Positions 27,843 through 36,985 of a stretch of 64,000 bases of DNA are shown one piece after another (position 1 is the stretch's first letter; each line of letters begins with the position of its first letter). Source of the stretch: an uncultured Desulfobacter sp. (GTDB lineage Bacteria > Desulfobacterota > Desulfobacteria > Desulfobacterales > Desulfobacteraceae); NCBI RefSeq assembly GCF_963677125.1, contig NZ_OY781882.1, positions 1,682,501 to 1,746,500 of the forward strand. Reading direction: 5' to 3'. A program made the position numbers and the translations under genes. Under the pieces are notes generated by a model, which worked only from the letters and a program-made list of their open reading frames with translations, did no database searches and was not told where the DNA came from.

Positions 27843-27919
27843 TGGTGGGCCCACCTGGATTCGAACCAGGGACCGACCGGTTATGAGCCGGTGGCTCTGC
27901 CAAACTGAGCTATAGGCCC
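27843..27919 (-). tRNA. tRNA with CAU anticodon (elongator Met or Ile2)
   Basis: 77 bases including an encoded CCA. Minus-strand cloverleaf: acceptor GGGCCTA/TGGGCCC, D-arm GCTC/GAGC, anticodon stem ACCGG/CCGGT around the loop CTCATAA, T-arm CCTGG-TTCGAAT-CCAGG. The first acceptor pair is G-C, which excludes initiator tRNA. CAU may be read as elongator methionine or, if lysidine-modified, isoleucine AUA; the anticodon region (CGGCTCATAACCG) is closest to Ile2 genes I remember. Position 73 is A, compatible with both. It lies 72 bases downstream of rpoD on the same strand. Confidence 0.9.
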
Positions 27920-27991
27920 GGAAAACCGCTTTGATACTGCGTTGCAAGCAAATTTGCAATATATATAGTAACGCCTGTTTACTGTCAAGTG

Positions 27992-29872
27992 TTAATTCTC
28001 AATAAACGTTTTGAGCTTTTTACTCCTGGTCGGGTGACGAAGTTTACGCAAGGCCTTAGCTTCAATCTGACGAATACGCTCCCTTGTAACGGTAAAGTCC
28101 TTTCCAACTTCTTCCAACGTATGATCGGACTTTTCGCCAATACCAAAACGCATCCTCAACACTTTTTCCTCTCTAGGTGTCAGTGTCGCCAATATTTTAC
28201 GTGTCTGTTCGGCAAGGCTTAAATCAATGGCGGCTTCGGAAGGAATAGAAAATTTCTTATCCTCGATAAAATCCCCAAGATGACTGTCTTCTTCTTCACC
28301 GATGGGGGTTTCAAGAGATATAGGCTCCTTGGCAATCTTAAGTACCCGCCGAACCTTATCAATGGGGATTTCCATTTTTTCTGCAATTTCTTCGGGGGAG
28401 GGCTCCTTGCCCATCTCCTGGACCAGATAACGGGAGGTACGGATCAATTTGTTAATAGTTTCGATCATATGAACGGGAATTCTGATGGTTCTGGCCTGAT
28501 CTGCAATAGCACGGGTAATGGCTTGGCGGATCCACCAAGTGGCATATGTGGAGAACTTATATCCCCGACGGTACTCAAATTTATCCACCGCCTTCATCAA
28601 ACCGATATTGCCTTCCTGGATCAAATCAAGGAACTGTAGTCCCCTGTTAGTGTATTTTTTGGCAATACTTACCACAAGCCTTAGATTTGCACGAACCAGT
28701 TCACGTTTGGCAGCATCCGCTTTTTTGCGACCTATTTCAATCCCTTGAACAATTGCATTAAGATCTTCTACACTGCCTTTTACCAAATCCTTTTTTTGAG
28801 CAACCTGACCGCACAACGCCATAATATCATTAAAAAGAGTGGTCGCACGATCCGGGTTAATTTCGCTTCTTGACATGGCCCATTCAAGAAAAGTAGCCTG
28901 GTTTTTTGTTTGTTTAAGCATCGTGCTGGGCTGAACATTAAACGTTTTCGCACATCTGGCCAGCAAATTATCCACGGTTTTAAACCAGGTTATTGTGTTT
29001 CTGATACTCTTTTCAATATTATCAATGACATTGGATTCAAATCGCCAGCTTTTAAGCAACTCAAAAATTTCTTCAGTATTCCCGTCAATCTGTTCTCCAA
29101 GCGTGTTGTATTTTTTTGTGCCTTTTCTGATGTTCTCAAGCTCATCTCGGCAGGACTGATTTTGGGAATGTAAATCTCTTATCCGGGCTAAGGATTCAAG
29201 GAATTTTTCCTGTTTAGTGACTTCATCAACAACCCCATCACCCTCATCCACATCCCTGAGTACATGCTTGGGCCGCATGGCCTTTTCTTCCATTTTTTTT
29301 CCGTACATAAAAATGGTATTCAGCGCCAAAGGACAATCCAGCATAGCCCTCAGAACATCCCGTTCTCCAACCTCAATTTTTTTGGCAATCTCAATCTCAC
29401 CTTCACGGCTGAGCAGGGTTACCATACCCATTTCTTTGAGGTACATTTTCACAGGATCAGTAACCGCGCCAAATTCCATATCAGAACGTTCACGCCCGGA
29501 AGACAACTTGCTCTTGCCTCCCTTTTTATCCGTATCGTTTTCAAGACCTTCGCCATCATTACCCTTACGGGATCCTGAATTTTTGGTTTTTTTGGTCTTT
29601 GAAGATCGGGACGGCTTTTTTGGACTCTTGGCCTTACCTGATTTAATGTCAGATGCATCCTTTTCCCTGTCACCAACCAGCTCAATACCCAGTTTCTGGA
29701 ACTGAATGACAATATCATCTATTTGCTCAAAAGATTGCAAATCATCTGAAATGGCGTCATTGATTTCGGCAAAGGACAGGACACCTGTTTCCTCCCCTTT
29801 TTTGATGAGCTTGCGCATCTCGTCCTTGCCGATCATCACGCTTTGCTCAGATTTGCTGGTCTTTTCTGCCAT
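27992..29872 (-). CDS. rpoD: Primary sigma factor RpoD (sigma-70)
   Basis: Housekeeping sigma factor. 626 aa with region 1.1-like N-terminus, a basic Lys/Ser-rich insert (about 75-125), sigma region 1.2 (DPVKMYLKEMG), a large non-conserved region, region 2 (LRLVVSIAKKYTNRGLQFLDL; AITRAIADQARTIRIPVHM), region 3 and region 4 (LREVGKDF-type HTH: TLEEVGKDFTVTRERIRQIE). The ATG has GGGAGG upstream. It follows dnaG by 23 bases, the usual macromolecular-synthesis order dnaG-rpoD. Confidence 0.97.
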   Translation of the reverse strand: MAEKTSKSEQSVMIGKDEMRKLIKKGEETGVLSFAEINDAISDDLQSFEQIDDIVIQFQKLGIELVGDREKDASDIKSGKAKSPKKPSRSSKTKKTKNSGSRKGNDGEGLENDTDKKGGKSKLSSGRERSDMEFGAVTDPVKMYLKEMGMVTLLSREGEIEIAKKIEVGERDVLRAMLDCPLALNTIFMYGKKMEEKAMRPKHVLRDVDEGDGVVDEVTKQEKFLESLARIRDLHSQNQSCRDELENIRKGTKKYNTLGEQIDGNTEEIFELLKSWRFESNVIDNIEKSIRNTITWFKTVDNLLARCAKTFNVQPSTMLKQTKNQATFLEWAMSRSEINPDRATTLFNDIMALCGQVAQKKDLVKGSVEDLNAIVQGIEIGRKKADAAKRELVRANLRLVVSIAKKYTNRGLQFLDLIQEGNIGLMKAVDKFEYRRGYKFSTYATWWIRQAITRAIADQARTIRIPVHMIETINKLIRTSRYLVQEMGKEPSPEEIAEKMEIPIDKVRRVLKIAKEPISLETPIGEEEDSHLGDFIEDKKFSIPSEAAIDLSLAEQTRKILATLTPREEKVLRMRFGIGEKSDHTLEEVGKDFTVTRERIRQIEAKALRKLRHPTRSKKLKTFIEN

Positions 29873-29895
29873 ATATGCCTCCCAAAGGCTTAAAA

Positions 29896-31680
29896 TTAAC
29901 TGTTATGCAACTGGTTTATCTGCTGTTGTTTACGTTTGAGCAGCTCAATCACATCAACACCACAGCCCTCTTTTACTTTTGTTAATTCACTGACAATCGC
30001 TCTGTCAGTTTTATTTTTTATTTTTATAACCCGGTTAACCAGGACAGCAAACGTCCTTGCCGGATCCTGAACCCCGGTATAATCTTCCATAGCCATGGAT
30101 GCTATCAACTGACGGTCCTCATCGGTTTCAACCCTGCCCATGATTGCACCCACAATATTTTGCGTATCCATTCCGCTGTCAACGATTAAACAGCCAAGCT
30201 GCTTAAGCTGCCTTGAATAAAAACAAGGGAGCACCTTTTTTTCAACGGCAATGGGAATCAATTCAGGCCACTGGAGCATCATGGAAAGGATCTGTTTTTC
30301 CCTTGGATCTGATTCCAGAACACTTTTGGCACTATCGTCAACCCCATCAGGAATCAAGCTGCCACGAACCTGGCGGCTTGCCTGCTTTTCATAGGCATCC
30401 TTCACTTTCTCAAGAACGGCCTTTTCATCAATATTTAGTGTTTCAGCAAGCTCACGAACATAGATTGAACGAACTGCATAATCCTGGATCACAGCCAGAT
30501 ATCGCTTCATCTCGTCTAAAATTTTTATACGCCCTTCAACGGAAGTGCCATGGGTATCCAAGGCCAACTGGAGCAAAAACTGCATCACGGTTTTTGCATT
30601 ACCTGCAAGCTCAAGAAAAGCATCCCGGCCATGGGCCATGACATAAGAATCCGGGTCGTTTTTTTCCGGAAGTACCAAAATCCGGGTATCAATCCCCTCT
30701 TGGACAAAAATATCAACACTTCTTTTAGCCGCCTTTATCCCTGCTTCATCAGAGTCAAAAACCAGGATCATGGTCGTTGCATAGCCTTTTAGCACCCTGA
30801 CATGCTCTCGGGTCAAGGCCGTACCAAGACTTGCCACGCTATTTTCAATCCCATGCTGATACAGAGAAAGGAAATCAAAATACCCTTCGACAATAAACAC
30901 CTTGCCCTGCCTGCGGCACGCCTGTTTTGCAGCATGCAATCCGTAAAGAATCCGGCTTTTACTGTATACCGGACTTTCAGGAGAGTTCATGTATTTGGGC
31001 ATGCTGTCATCCATGACCCGGCCACCAAATCCGGCCACTTGCATATTGATGTCAAAAATAGGAAACATAAGCCGATTCCTAAATCTGTCGTAAAAACCGT
31101 TTTTCTGTTTTTTTTCCAACACCAGGCCGGAACCAATGGCGACACCTTTAGCAACGTTCTCTTTTCTCAACAGATTGACGATGGCTTCCCAGGCATCAGA
31201 GGCATATCCAAGTTGAAATTGTTCAATAATCTGTTGACTGGTTCCCCGCCGCTCAAGATACTGCCTGGCAGACCGGCCTTTTGTGGGGTCATTTAAAAAC
31301 TTTGTGTATGCCAGCATTACCTTTTTATTTAAACGAAAAAGAGATTCCCGAGTATGAACCGCTTTGCGCTGTTCGGGACTCATCTTTCGGGTCTCTACAA
31401 CAATGTTGTATTTTCTGGCCAGCATCTTTACCGCTTCGGGAAAGGAGATCCCATGATATTTCATGACAAATGACAGGGCATTGCCACCGACACCGCACCC
31501 GAAGCAATGAAAAATCTGTTTATCGGGATTAACTGAAAAAGAAGGCGTTTTTTCTGAGTGAAAGGGACATAGCCCAAAGAAATTCCTGCCTGATTTTTTA
31601 AGTATAACAGCTTCTGATACAATGTCAAATATATCCGAAGCAGCTAAAATCTCTGCAATTTTTTCTTCAGGGATCATCAT
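29896..31680 (-). CDS. dnaG: DNA primase DnaG
   Basis: Makes RNA primers at the replication fork. The start is placed at the methionine of MMIPEEKIAEIL (31680), the usual DnaG beginning; the longest reading starts seven codons upstream at a TTG (31701). No strong ribosome site precedes either. The CHC2 zinc finger (CPFHSEKTPSF ... CFGCGVGG), the TOPRIM domain (VEGYFDFLSLYQHGI, then VFDSDEAG) and a DnaB-binding helical C-terminus are in order, about 594 aa. It lies 23 bases before rpoD. Confidence 0.95.
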   Translation of the reverse strand: MMIPEEKIAEILAASDIFDIVSEAVILKKSGRNFFGLCPFHSEKTPSFSVNPDKQIFHCFGCGVGGNALSFVMKYHGISFPEAVKMLARKYNIVVETRKMSPEQRKAVHTRESLFRLNKKVMLAYTKFLNDPTKGRSARQYLERRGTSQQIIEQFQLGYASDAWEAIVNLLRKENVAKGVAIGSGLVLEKKQKNGFYDRFRNRLMFPIFDINMQVAGFGGRVMDDSMPKYMNSPESPVYSKSRILYGLHAAKQACRRQGKVFIVEGYFDFLSLYQHGIENSVASLGTALTREHVRVLKGYATTMILVFDSDEAGIKAAKRSVDIFVQEGIDTRILVLPEKNDPDSYVMAHGRDAFLELAGNAKTVMQFLLQLALDTHGTSVEGRIKILDEMKRYLAVIQDYAVRSIYVRELAETLNIDEKAVLEKVKDAYEKQASRQVRGSLIPDGVDDSAKSVLESDPREKQILSMMLQWPELIPIAVEKKVLPCFYSRQLKQLGCLIVDSGMDTQNIVGAIMGRVETDEDRQLIASMAMEDYTGVQDPARTFAVLVNRVIKIKNKTDRAIVSELTKVKEGCGVDVIELLKRKQQQINQLHNS

Positions 31681-31775
31681 TTTGGGTGGTGCAAGCTCCA
31701 AAATCTCAAATCTTTATGTAGTTCAGATAGGATAAGCAGTGAATATGACCTGTCAACAACCAAAGGTGCAATTGG

Positions 31776-32363
31776 TTATAAACACCCTTTGGTGGACAAT
31801 GCGCCTGATATCTTGGAAATCGGCCGGGTCGCAGCATGCAAAGACCGCCCAAATGCCTTGAATATGGACTCAAGAACGTGGTGCTCATTCTCGCCGTACA
31901 AGGCATTGATATGCAGATTAAATCCGCCCTTTACACAAACTGCCTGAAAAAACTCCCTGGCAAGATACGCATCCAAGGCACCCCGGGATTTCAAATCACT
32001 GGGAATATTATAAACAAGATAAGGGCGATTGGATAAATCAATGGTAACCCGGGACAGGGATTCATCCATGGGAACGCTGGCATCTCCAAACCGATGAATG
32101 CCCCCTTTTTCAGACAAAGTTTGCTGAATCGCCTGACCCAGAACAAGGCCGGTGTCTTCCACGGTATGATGAAAATCTACGTCGAGATCACCTGTTGCTG
32201 AAATTCGAAGATCAAAAAAGCCATGCACCGTAAACGCGGTGAGCATGTGATCAAAAAAAGGAATACCTGTACTGATCTCAGCCTTTCCTTGTCCGTCCAG
32301 ATTCAGCCGGATATTTATCCGGGTTTCCTTAGTCTGCCTTGACACCTCAGCTTGTCGACTCAT
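31776..32363 (-). CDS. hisB: Imidazoleglycerol-phosphate dehydratase HisB
   Basis: Sixth step of histidine biosynthesis: IGP to imidazole acetol-phosphate. 195 aa, the monofunctional type. Mn-binding motifs are visible: FFDHMLTAFTVHG (about 37-49), DFHHTVEDTGLVLG (about 63-76), and near the end ENEHHVLESIFKAFGRSL (about 160-177). It stands apart from other his genes, with dnaG about 95 bases downstream on the same strand. Confidence 0.95.
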   Translation of the reverse strand: MSRQAEVSRQTKETRINIRLNLDGQGKAEISTGIPFFDHMLTAFTVHGFFDLRISATGDLDVDFHHTVEDTGLVLGQAIQQTLSEKGGIHRFGDASVPMDESLSRVTIDLSNRPYLVYNIPSDLKSRGALDAYLAREFFQAVCVKGGFNLHINALYGENEHHVLESIFKAFGRSLHAATRPISKISGALSTKGCL

Positions 32364-32603
32364 AAAAAATTTCCTTGAAACCGGCAGAAATCTGTTTTAT
32401 ACAACCTTCTTATTAACTGGCACACTGCTTTTCTTTCCAGCTCATTATGACACAACGCAATACGACATAATGAATCCTATCAAAATACACGTATTTTCGG
32501 GATTTGTCAATGCCGATTCCATCATCTATTGTACATCTAAATAACTGTTTGATTTTTTTAAATTAATTGATATATTAAGGGTATATTATGTAAGGGAAGT
32601 GCT

Positions 32604-33308
32604 ATGGACATTCAGGCTGCAAGAATACACAGCTACCATACATATCAATCCGCCCTTGAACAGGGATCCGATCTGATATCTGCATTTCCCGGGGCCGAAT
32701 CCCGGGTACAGGATATCCCGGCCAGCCAAACCCGAGCCGAGGTTGAGGAACCAATTGATCCTGCTTCCCAGACCCAAGAGGATGAAGACGCCCAGAAAGA
32801 AGAGCAGTCATCAAAGTTCGATGCACAGTCAACGCTTACCCAGGACGAAAAGCTGCTCGTCGAAAAACTCAAAAAAGCTGACGCTGAAGTTCGGGCTCAT
32901 GAAATGGCCCATATTGCTACAGGCAGTGAATATATCACCTCTGGAGCGACCTTTTCCTACCAGAAGGGCCCTGACGGACAAAACTATGCGGTGGGAGGAG
33001 AAGTCAGTATCGACACATCCCCTGAACCCGGAGATCCTAAGGCGACATTGCAAAAAATGCGGCGGGTGCGCGCCGCAGCACTGGCCCCTGCCCAACCATC
33101 CTCTCAGGATTTAAAAGTAGCATCCAATGCTGCGTCCCAGGCAGCAAAAGCCATGGCTGAAATCGCACAACTTGTGGCAGAAGAGCAAGCCAATCAGAAA
33201 GAGACGGCAGTATCAGATTATACCCGGCAGCAGGTTTCCCAAGCATATGCCAGAACAGACAATATAACCGGCCAGACTTCCCAAAATTCATTCCACATCG
33301 CAGTCTAA
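32604..33308 (+). CDS. SprA-related putative zinc metalloprotease
   Basis: 234 aa. A low-complexity N-terminal part (about residues 20-85, rich in Ala, Gln and Glu) leads to the conserved core EVRAHEMAHIATG (about 98-110), a HExxH zinc site, then TSGATFSYQKGPDGQNYAVGGEV and a helical segment in which RxRAAALAPAQPS is diagnostic for the SprA-related (PF12118-type) putative metalloprotease family. The ATG at 32604 follows AAGGGAAG. Natural substrate unknown. It precedes a flagellar-rod-like gene by about 75 bases, so a connection to envelope or motility proteins is possible but not shown. Confidence 0.8.
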   Translation: MDIQAARIHSYHTYQSALEQGSDLISAFPGAESRVQDIPASQTRAEVEEPIDPASQTQEDEDAQKEEQSSKFDAQSTLTQDEKLLVEKLKKADAEVRAHEMAHIATGSEYITSGATFSYQKGPDGQNYAVGGEVSIDTSPEPGDPKATLQKMRRVRAAALAPAQPSSQDLKVASNAASQAAKAMAEIAQLVAEEQANQKETAVSDYTRQQVSQAYARTDNITGQTSQNSFHIAV

Positions 33309-33384
33309 AAGAAAACCCTATTGTTATAAAGGTAAATTTTTGATATTATTAGATATCAATTGTGAAAAACTGGAGGTAAAGACC

Positions 33385-33738
33385 ATGGATATGACTATCC
33401 GAAACAATGCTTCAGCTTTACGGGCTTTTTCAAACCAGATGAGGGTTTCTTCAAATAATATTGCAAACGCCTTGTCGGACGAATTTAAAGCGGACAGAGC
33501 GTACAATGTCGAGGCAGAAAACGGACAGGTGCAAACATCCATCTCACAAACCCAGGCAAGCGCGCCCATGGTTGAAGATCCCCTCAAAACTGACGGATCA
33601 TTAAAGGAATTATCCAATACAGACATTGCAGAAGAAATGGTTGTACAGATTCAAGCCCAGAATGGTTTCGAGGCCAATGCCAAAATGATTCAGGCCTATG
33701 ATGAAACTACCGGAACCCTATTGGACACCGTTGGATAA
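33385..33738 (+). CDS. Short flagellar basal-body rod/hook-like protein
   Basis: 117 aa from the ATG at 33385, which has GGAGG eight bases upstream; the frame is open to 33340 but without a start signal. The N-terminus (IRNNASALRAFSNQMRVSSNNIANALSDEFKA) matches the flg_bb_rod motif and the C-terminus (TDIAEEMVVQIQAQNGFEANAKMIQAYDE) the flg_bbr_C domain. With almost nothing between them it is shorter than FlgB or FlgC. A basal-body rod or accessory role is likely, but no other flagellar genes are nearby, so the exact component cannot be named. Confidence 0.75.
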   Translation: MDMTIRNNASALRAFSNQMRVSSNNIANALSDEFKADRAYNVEAENGQVQTSISQTQASAPMVEDPLKTDGSLKELSNTDIAEEMVVQIQAQNGFEANAKMIQAYDETTGTLLDTVG

Positions 33739-33823
33739 GCCGACAGGTTTAGCATAAAACAGTCCCACGTAACGGACCAACGCTGATAATTTTATCACGA
33801 CGACCTACAGATTTATTTCCATT

Positions 33824-34432
33824 GTGCTAAAGGTTACTTTTTTACCCAGAACCCTTACGACCTTTTTTTTAGCTACCTTTATTTGCTGTAGCTGCAGCAA
33901 ACCTCAAGGCTATACCCCGAAGGACCTGTCGGATTACCCTGCCCTTACCGAGCAATCTGCTGAGCCCATTTGTAAAGCACCCTGCCCCCGACCTAAACCA
34001 GAACCAGAACCACCGCCTAAAATCGACAGGCCTCACCCAGCCAGCAAAGCGCGTCAGACGATTATTCAGACGGCCATAACTGCCGTGGGTACGCCCTATC
34101 GCTGGGGCGGCCTTTCACCCAAAGGATTTGACTGCTCAGGGTTAGTGGTATATGCCTACAAAAAAATCGGAATTCATGTGCCAAGGACAGCCAAATCCCA
34201 GTTTAAAAACTGCACATCAATCAATCGTAGAAACATCAAACCTGCGGACCTGGTCTTTTTTTCCGTACCCAGAAGAAGAGGCGTTGTGCATGTAGGGATT
34301 TACATCGGCAAAGGTCAATTTGTCCACGCACCAGGCAGGGGACGCAAGGTCAGGCGCGCCTCATTAAATAATATATATTTCAAACAACATTTTATCAAAG
34401 CAGGAAATTTTTTTAAGAAAGACGCCGGATAA
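33824..34432 (+). CDS. NlpC/P60 family lipoprotein (cell-wall hydrolase)
   Basis: 202 aa starting at a GTG. A signal peptide with a lipobox-like cysteine cluster (FICCSC, about residues 20-25) is followed by a Pro-rich linker (about 45-75) and an NlpC/P60 domain with the catalytic Cys in FDCSGLVV (about 101-108), the catalytic His in GVVHVGIYIG (about 149-158), and a late His in FVHAPG. It probably cleaves peptidoglycan peptides at the outer membrane or in the periplasm. Terminated by the hairpin at 34442-34481. Confidence 0.9.
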   Translation: MLKVTFLPRTLTTFFLATFICCSCSKPQGYTPKDLSDYPALTEQSAEPICKAPCPRPKPEPEPPPKIDRPHPASKARQTIIQTAITAVGTPYRWGGLSPKGFDCSGLVVYAYKKIGIHVPRTAKSQFKNCTSINRRNIKPADLVFFSVPRRRGVVHVGIYIGKGQFVHAPGRGRKVRRASLNNIYFKQHFIKAGNFFKKDAG

Positions 34433-34441
34433 TCCTAATTT

Positions 34442-34481
34442 AAAAGCCATCTTAAAAACATTCGTTTTAAGATGGCTTTTT
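34442..34481. terminator. Bidirectional Rho-independent terminator
   Basis: AAAGCCATCTTAAAA mirrors TTTTAAGATGGCTTT around the loop ACATTCG, with T-runs on both strands. It lies between the convergent NlpC/P60 gene and the DUF2156 gene and can serve both. Confidence 0.88.
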
Positions 34482-34490
34482 CAAACACTG

Positions 34491-35474
34491 CTAATGGGAT
34501 CTCAAACCCAATTTTGGCACTAAAAAATATGGTTCAATCAACGCATGGGGAGCATATGACAGCTTTGCCTGGCGTAATCCAGGTATGCCAAGATCCTGTT
34601 CCCGGTTGATATATCCCGCTGTCCCTATTAAAAACTTGGCGGTCTCGTAGTTAATCACCTGGGCTGCCCCCTTGAAAGAGACATCTGCTTTTTCAAAATG
34701 AACATCCCAGGTATCAGCAGACAGGGGACTGAAAACAGCAAAAGCCACAATTTCACCTTTAACCATAAGCATCAGTCCACTTAACCCAAGATCTTGCCAA
34801 TGGGAAAAGGCCATGCTCATCGCATCGGACTCCTCAATCAGAGAGGAGGAAACAGAAGGCCTACCGGCAAGCAGACGTTGCTCAAACTGCATAACAATTT
34901 TACAATTTTCCTCATTTATGGGAACAATAGAATAATCCGGGTACGTCCGCTTAAACTGGGAGATGAGGTTTTTTTTCTTGTGCAGTTTATTGCCTTTTAA
35001 TTCTGCCAGATCCTCTGTCCGGTAGACATAATCTGCCGCATCCCGGTCAGAGGTAATGTTGAAATAACGCTGAAGATCCGGCCAGATAGCAACATAAGAC
35101 TCAGGTACCAGTCCGATGTTTCCGGATAATCCTGCGTCTACTGCCTTTTTGGACAAAATAAATAATTCTTCAGGTTCCAGATCTTCTCCGATGGGCATGA
35201 ACAGACTCTGGCTACGATCGTCATGAATTACCAAATTGTTATTATGAAGAAACCATGAATAGCGGTACAGGTTCTGCCAGCAGAAAAGATTAACAAAACT
35301 ATACTCACATGAGCAAGGCGGGTAATGGCCCAGGAAATCAAGGATCAGGAATCGAGTTTCCAAATCAAATTTCCCGGGCTTGAGTATATTCGGTTCAGTC
35401 TGTACATCATCTGCACTGTTACCGACTATTGGCGGCGTATCGTAAGCAGCCGATTGTTGGCTATGACATATCAT
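34491..35474 (-). CDS. DUF2156 domain protein (LPG synthase C-terminal-like)
   Basis: 327 aa resembling the soluble acyltransferase-like (double GNAT fold) domain of phosphatidylglycerol lysyltransferases; it lacks the membrane half. Recognised by YRYSWFLHNNNL, ERDAADYVYRTEDLA-like (here SDRDAADYVYRTEDLA, about 145-160), KKKNLISQFKR (about 172-182) and the end pattern REQDLGIPGLRQAKLSY (about 290-306). Such stand-alone DUF2156 proteins are common in anaerobes, sometimes with aminoacyl-lipid or antibiotic-resistance roles; substrate unknown here. Convergent with the NlpC/P60 gene across a terminator. Confidence 0.8.
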   Translation of the reverse strand: MICHSQQSAAYDTPPIVGNSADDVQTEPNILKPGKFDLETRFLILDFLGHYPPCSCEYSFVNLFCWQNLYRYSWFLHNNNLVIHDDRSQSLFMPIGEDLEPEELFILSKKAVDAGLSGNIGLVPESYVAIWPDLQRYFNITSDRDAADYVYRTEDLAELKGNKLHKKKNLISQFKRTYPDYSIVPINEENCKIVMQFEQRLLAGRPSVSSSLIEESDAMSMAFSHWQDLGLSGLMLMVKGEIVAFAVFSPLSADTWDVHFEKADVSFKGAAQVINYETAKFLIGTAGYINREQDLGIPGLRQAKLSYAPHALIEPYFLVPKLGLRSH

Positions 35475-35505
35475 TATTTTTCCTTTTCCATGAAAGTACC
35501 AATAA

Positions 35506-35584
35506 GGCTTTAAGTTACTCTCATGATTTATTATGGGCTCATCTCGGTATACTTAGACCAAGTCAGCTCATTGCTGTTTTTATA
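35506..35584 (+). repeat. Dispersed palindromic repeat, copy 3a (degenerate)
   Basis: TAAGTTACTC, ATTTATTATGGGCT, AGACCAAGTCAGCTCAT and GCTGTTTTTAT line up in order with the complete copy that follows it directly, so this is an older, eroded tandem copy in the same orientation. Confidence 0.5.
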
Positions 35585-35586
35585 AG

Positions 35587-35673
35587 AAAGTCTGGATAAG
35601 TTACTCAGATCTTTCAAGCTTTGTTGTGGGCTAAGCCTGGCAGATGATATGTCAGGTCGGCCCATGGCCGTTA
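35587..35673 (+). repeat. Dispersed palindromic repeat, copy 3b (best copy)
   Basis: The clearest member: AAGTCTGGATAAGTTACTC, CAGATCTTTCAA, TTTGTTGTGGGCTAAGCCTG, then TGTCAGGTCGGCCCATGGCC and GTTAT. The GGGCTAAGCCTGGCA arm pairs with TGTCAGGTCGGCCC across a seven-base loop. The last TTA of the repeat is the stop codon of the GNAT gene on the minus strand. Confidence 0.8.
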
Positions 35674-36096
35674 TTCAAGTTTAAAGGGGATGTAATCCTT
35701 CATCTGCCGGAACCCTAAATTCTCATAAAAGGCACTTGTGCCCGGCTCACCGATTAATCCGATCCAGTCCACACCCCTTTTTTTTAGTTCCTGGATCAAA
35801 AAACTTACAATCATGCTGCCGATACCAAGTTTCTGATAGTCGGACAGCACAGCCACATCCTGAATATAAGCATCACTACACAGGTCGGAAAGGGCCCGAC
35901 CCATTCCAATTAATTTTTTTTCTAAAAAAGCACCTGCAAACAATGCTGATTGTTCAGGAATTCGGCGTAAAAAAGCATCTGTTATTTTATAATCATCCTG
36001 CCACCAACCGGCGTCCTGGTAAAGGGCCTGAATCTCATCCACAGGCACTGTGCGCACAAGTTTTATCTCAAGCCCATTAAGTTTTTGTGTACTCAT
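35671..36096 (-). CDS. GNAT family N-acetyltransferase
   Basis: 141 aa, one GNAT domain. The acetyl-CoA-binding motif is DVAVLSDYQKLGIGSMIVSFL (V-x-x-x-Q/R-x-x-G-x-G/A), about residues 80-100, and a C-terminal GTSAFYENLGFRQM matches the usual fourth strand. It overlaps speE by 4 bases (ATGA), so it is translated with it, and a polyamine or related amine is a possible substrate. That is inferred from the neighbour; sequence alone does not show the acceptor. The gene ends inside dispersed repeat copy 3b. Confidence 0.85.
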   Translation of the reverse strand: MSTQKLNGLEIKLVRTVPVDEIQALYQDAGWWQDDYKITDAFLRRIPEQSALFAGAFLEKKLIGMGRALSDLCSDAYIQDVAVLSDYQKLGIGSMIVSFLIQELKKRGVDWIGLIGEPGTSAFYENLGFRQMKDYIPFKLE

Positions 36097-36965
36097 AAAT
36101 CCTTGCCTTTCAGCATTTTCTCAGCAAAATATGGAAGTACGAAGGCCGCACGGTGAACCCTTGAACTATAGTATCTAAGTTGAGATTGAATTTCTTCAGG
36201 CACAGAACGAGCCGGCACCGTAAGTTCAGGCCCCAAAGACCCCATACACACACAAATGTGGCCACCTGTATACGTGGGGACATTAATGTTTGCATAGGCA
36301 TATATGGGGAACAAAGCCCGGGTAATGGTCACCAATTTTTCAACCCAGTCCGGGTGAAGAAAAAAGGATTCGCCCTGGGTGGCGATCAGACCGCCAGGCT
36401 TGAGCGCATGTTTTAAATCCTGATAGAACTGATTTTCAAACAAAACTTCTCCGGGTCCGACCGGGTCCGAGGAATCAACAATAATTACATCATAACAACC
36501 AGGATGTTCCCGGACGAAGGCAGCGCCGTCTTTGATGTGAATCTTTACCCTAGGATCGTCAAATCCGCAGGCCATAAACGGCAGGAACTGTTTTGAAACC
36601 CGAATGACCTCTTCATCAATTTCACAAAAATCAATAGAACAGACGTCATCGTGACGATTAATCTCACGTAAAACACCACCATCTCCCCCACCGATGACAA
36701 GTACCCTTTCAGGGTTGGGGTGGGAAAACAGGGGAAGATGAGCCATCATTTCCTGATAACTGAACTCATCTCGTTCTGTTAACTGAATAATGCCGTCAAG
36801 CACCAGCATCCGGCCGTGGGAACGGGTCTGATACAGATCAATCTGTTGGAACCGGCTCTTTTTACTGTAAAGAAGCTCATCAACCTTAACAGAGACGGCA
36901 ATGCCTTCCCACATGGGGCAAACTTCTGAGAACCATCCTTTATTTACAATGCCTGAGTTTGTCAT
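36093..36965 (-). CDS. speE: Spermidine synthase SpeE
   Basis: Transfers aminopropyl from decarboxylated AdoMet to putrescine. 290 aa; the ATG at 36965 has AGGA upstream. Motifs: a beta-rich N-terminal domain with QIDLYQTRSHGRMLVLDG, then VLVIGGGDGGVLREI (about 88-102), CEIDEEVIRVSKQFLP, DSSDPVGPGEVLF (catalytic Asp, about 165-177). It follows speD by 20 bases and overlaps the GNAT gene. Confidence 0.93.
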   Translation of the reverse strand: MTNSGIVNKGWFSEVCPMWEGIAVSVKVDELLYSKKSRFQQIDLYQTRSHGRMLVLDGIIQLTERDEFSYQEMMAHLPLFSHPNPERVLVIGGGDGGVLREINRHDDVCSIDFCEIDEEVIRVSKQFLPFMACGFDDPRVKIHIKDGAAFVREHPGCYDVIIVDSSDPVGPGEVLFENQFYQDLKHALKPGGLIATQGESFFLHPDWVEKLVTITRALFPIYAYANINVPTYTGGHICVCMGSLGPELTVPARSVPEEIQSQLRYYSSRVHRAAFVLPYFAEKMLKGKDL

Positions 36966-36985
36966 TTATACATTCCTGCCCCAAT

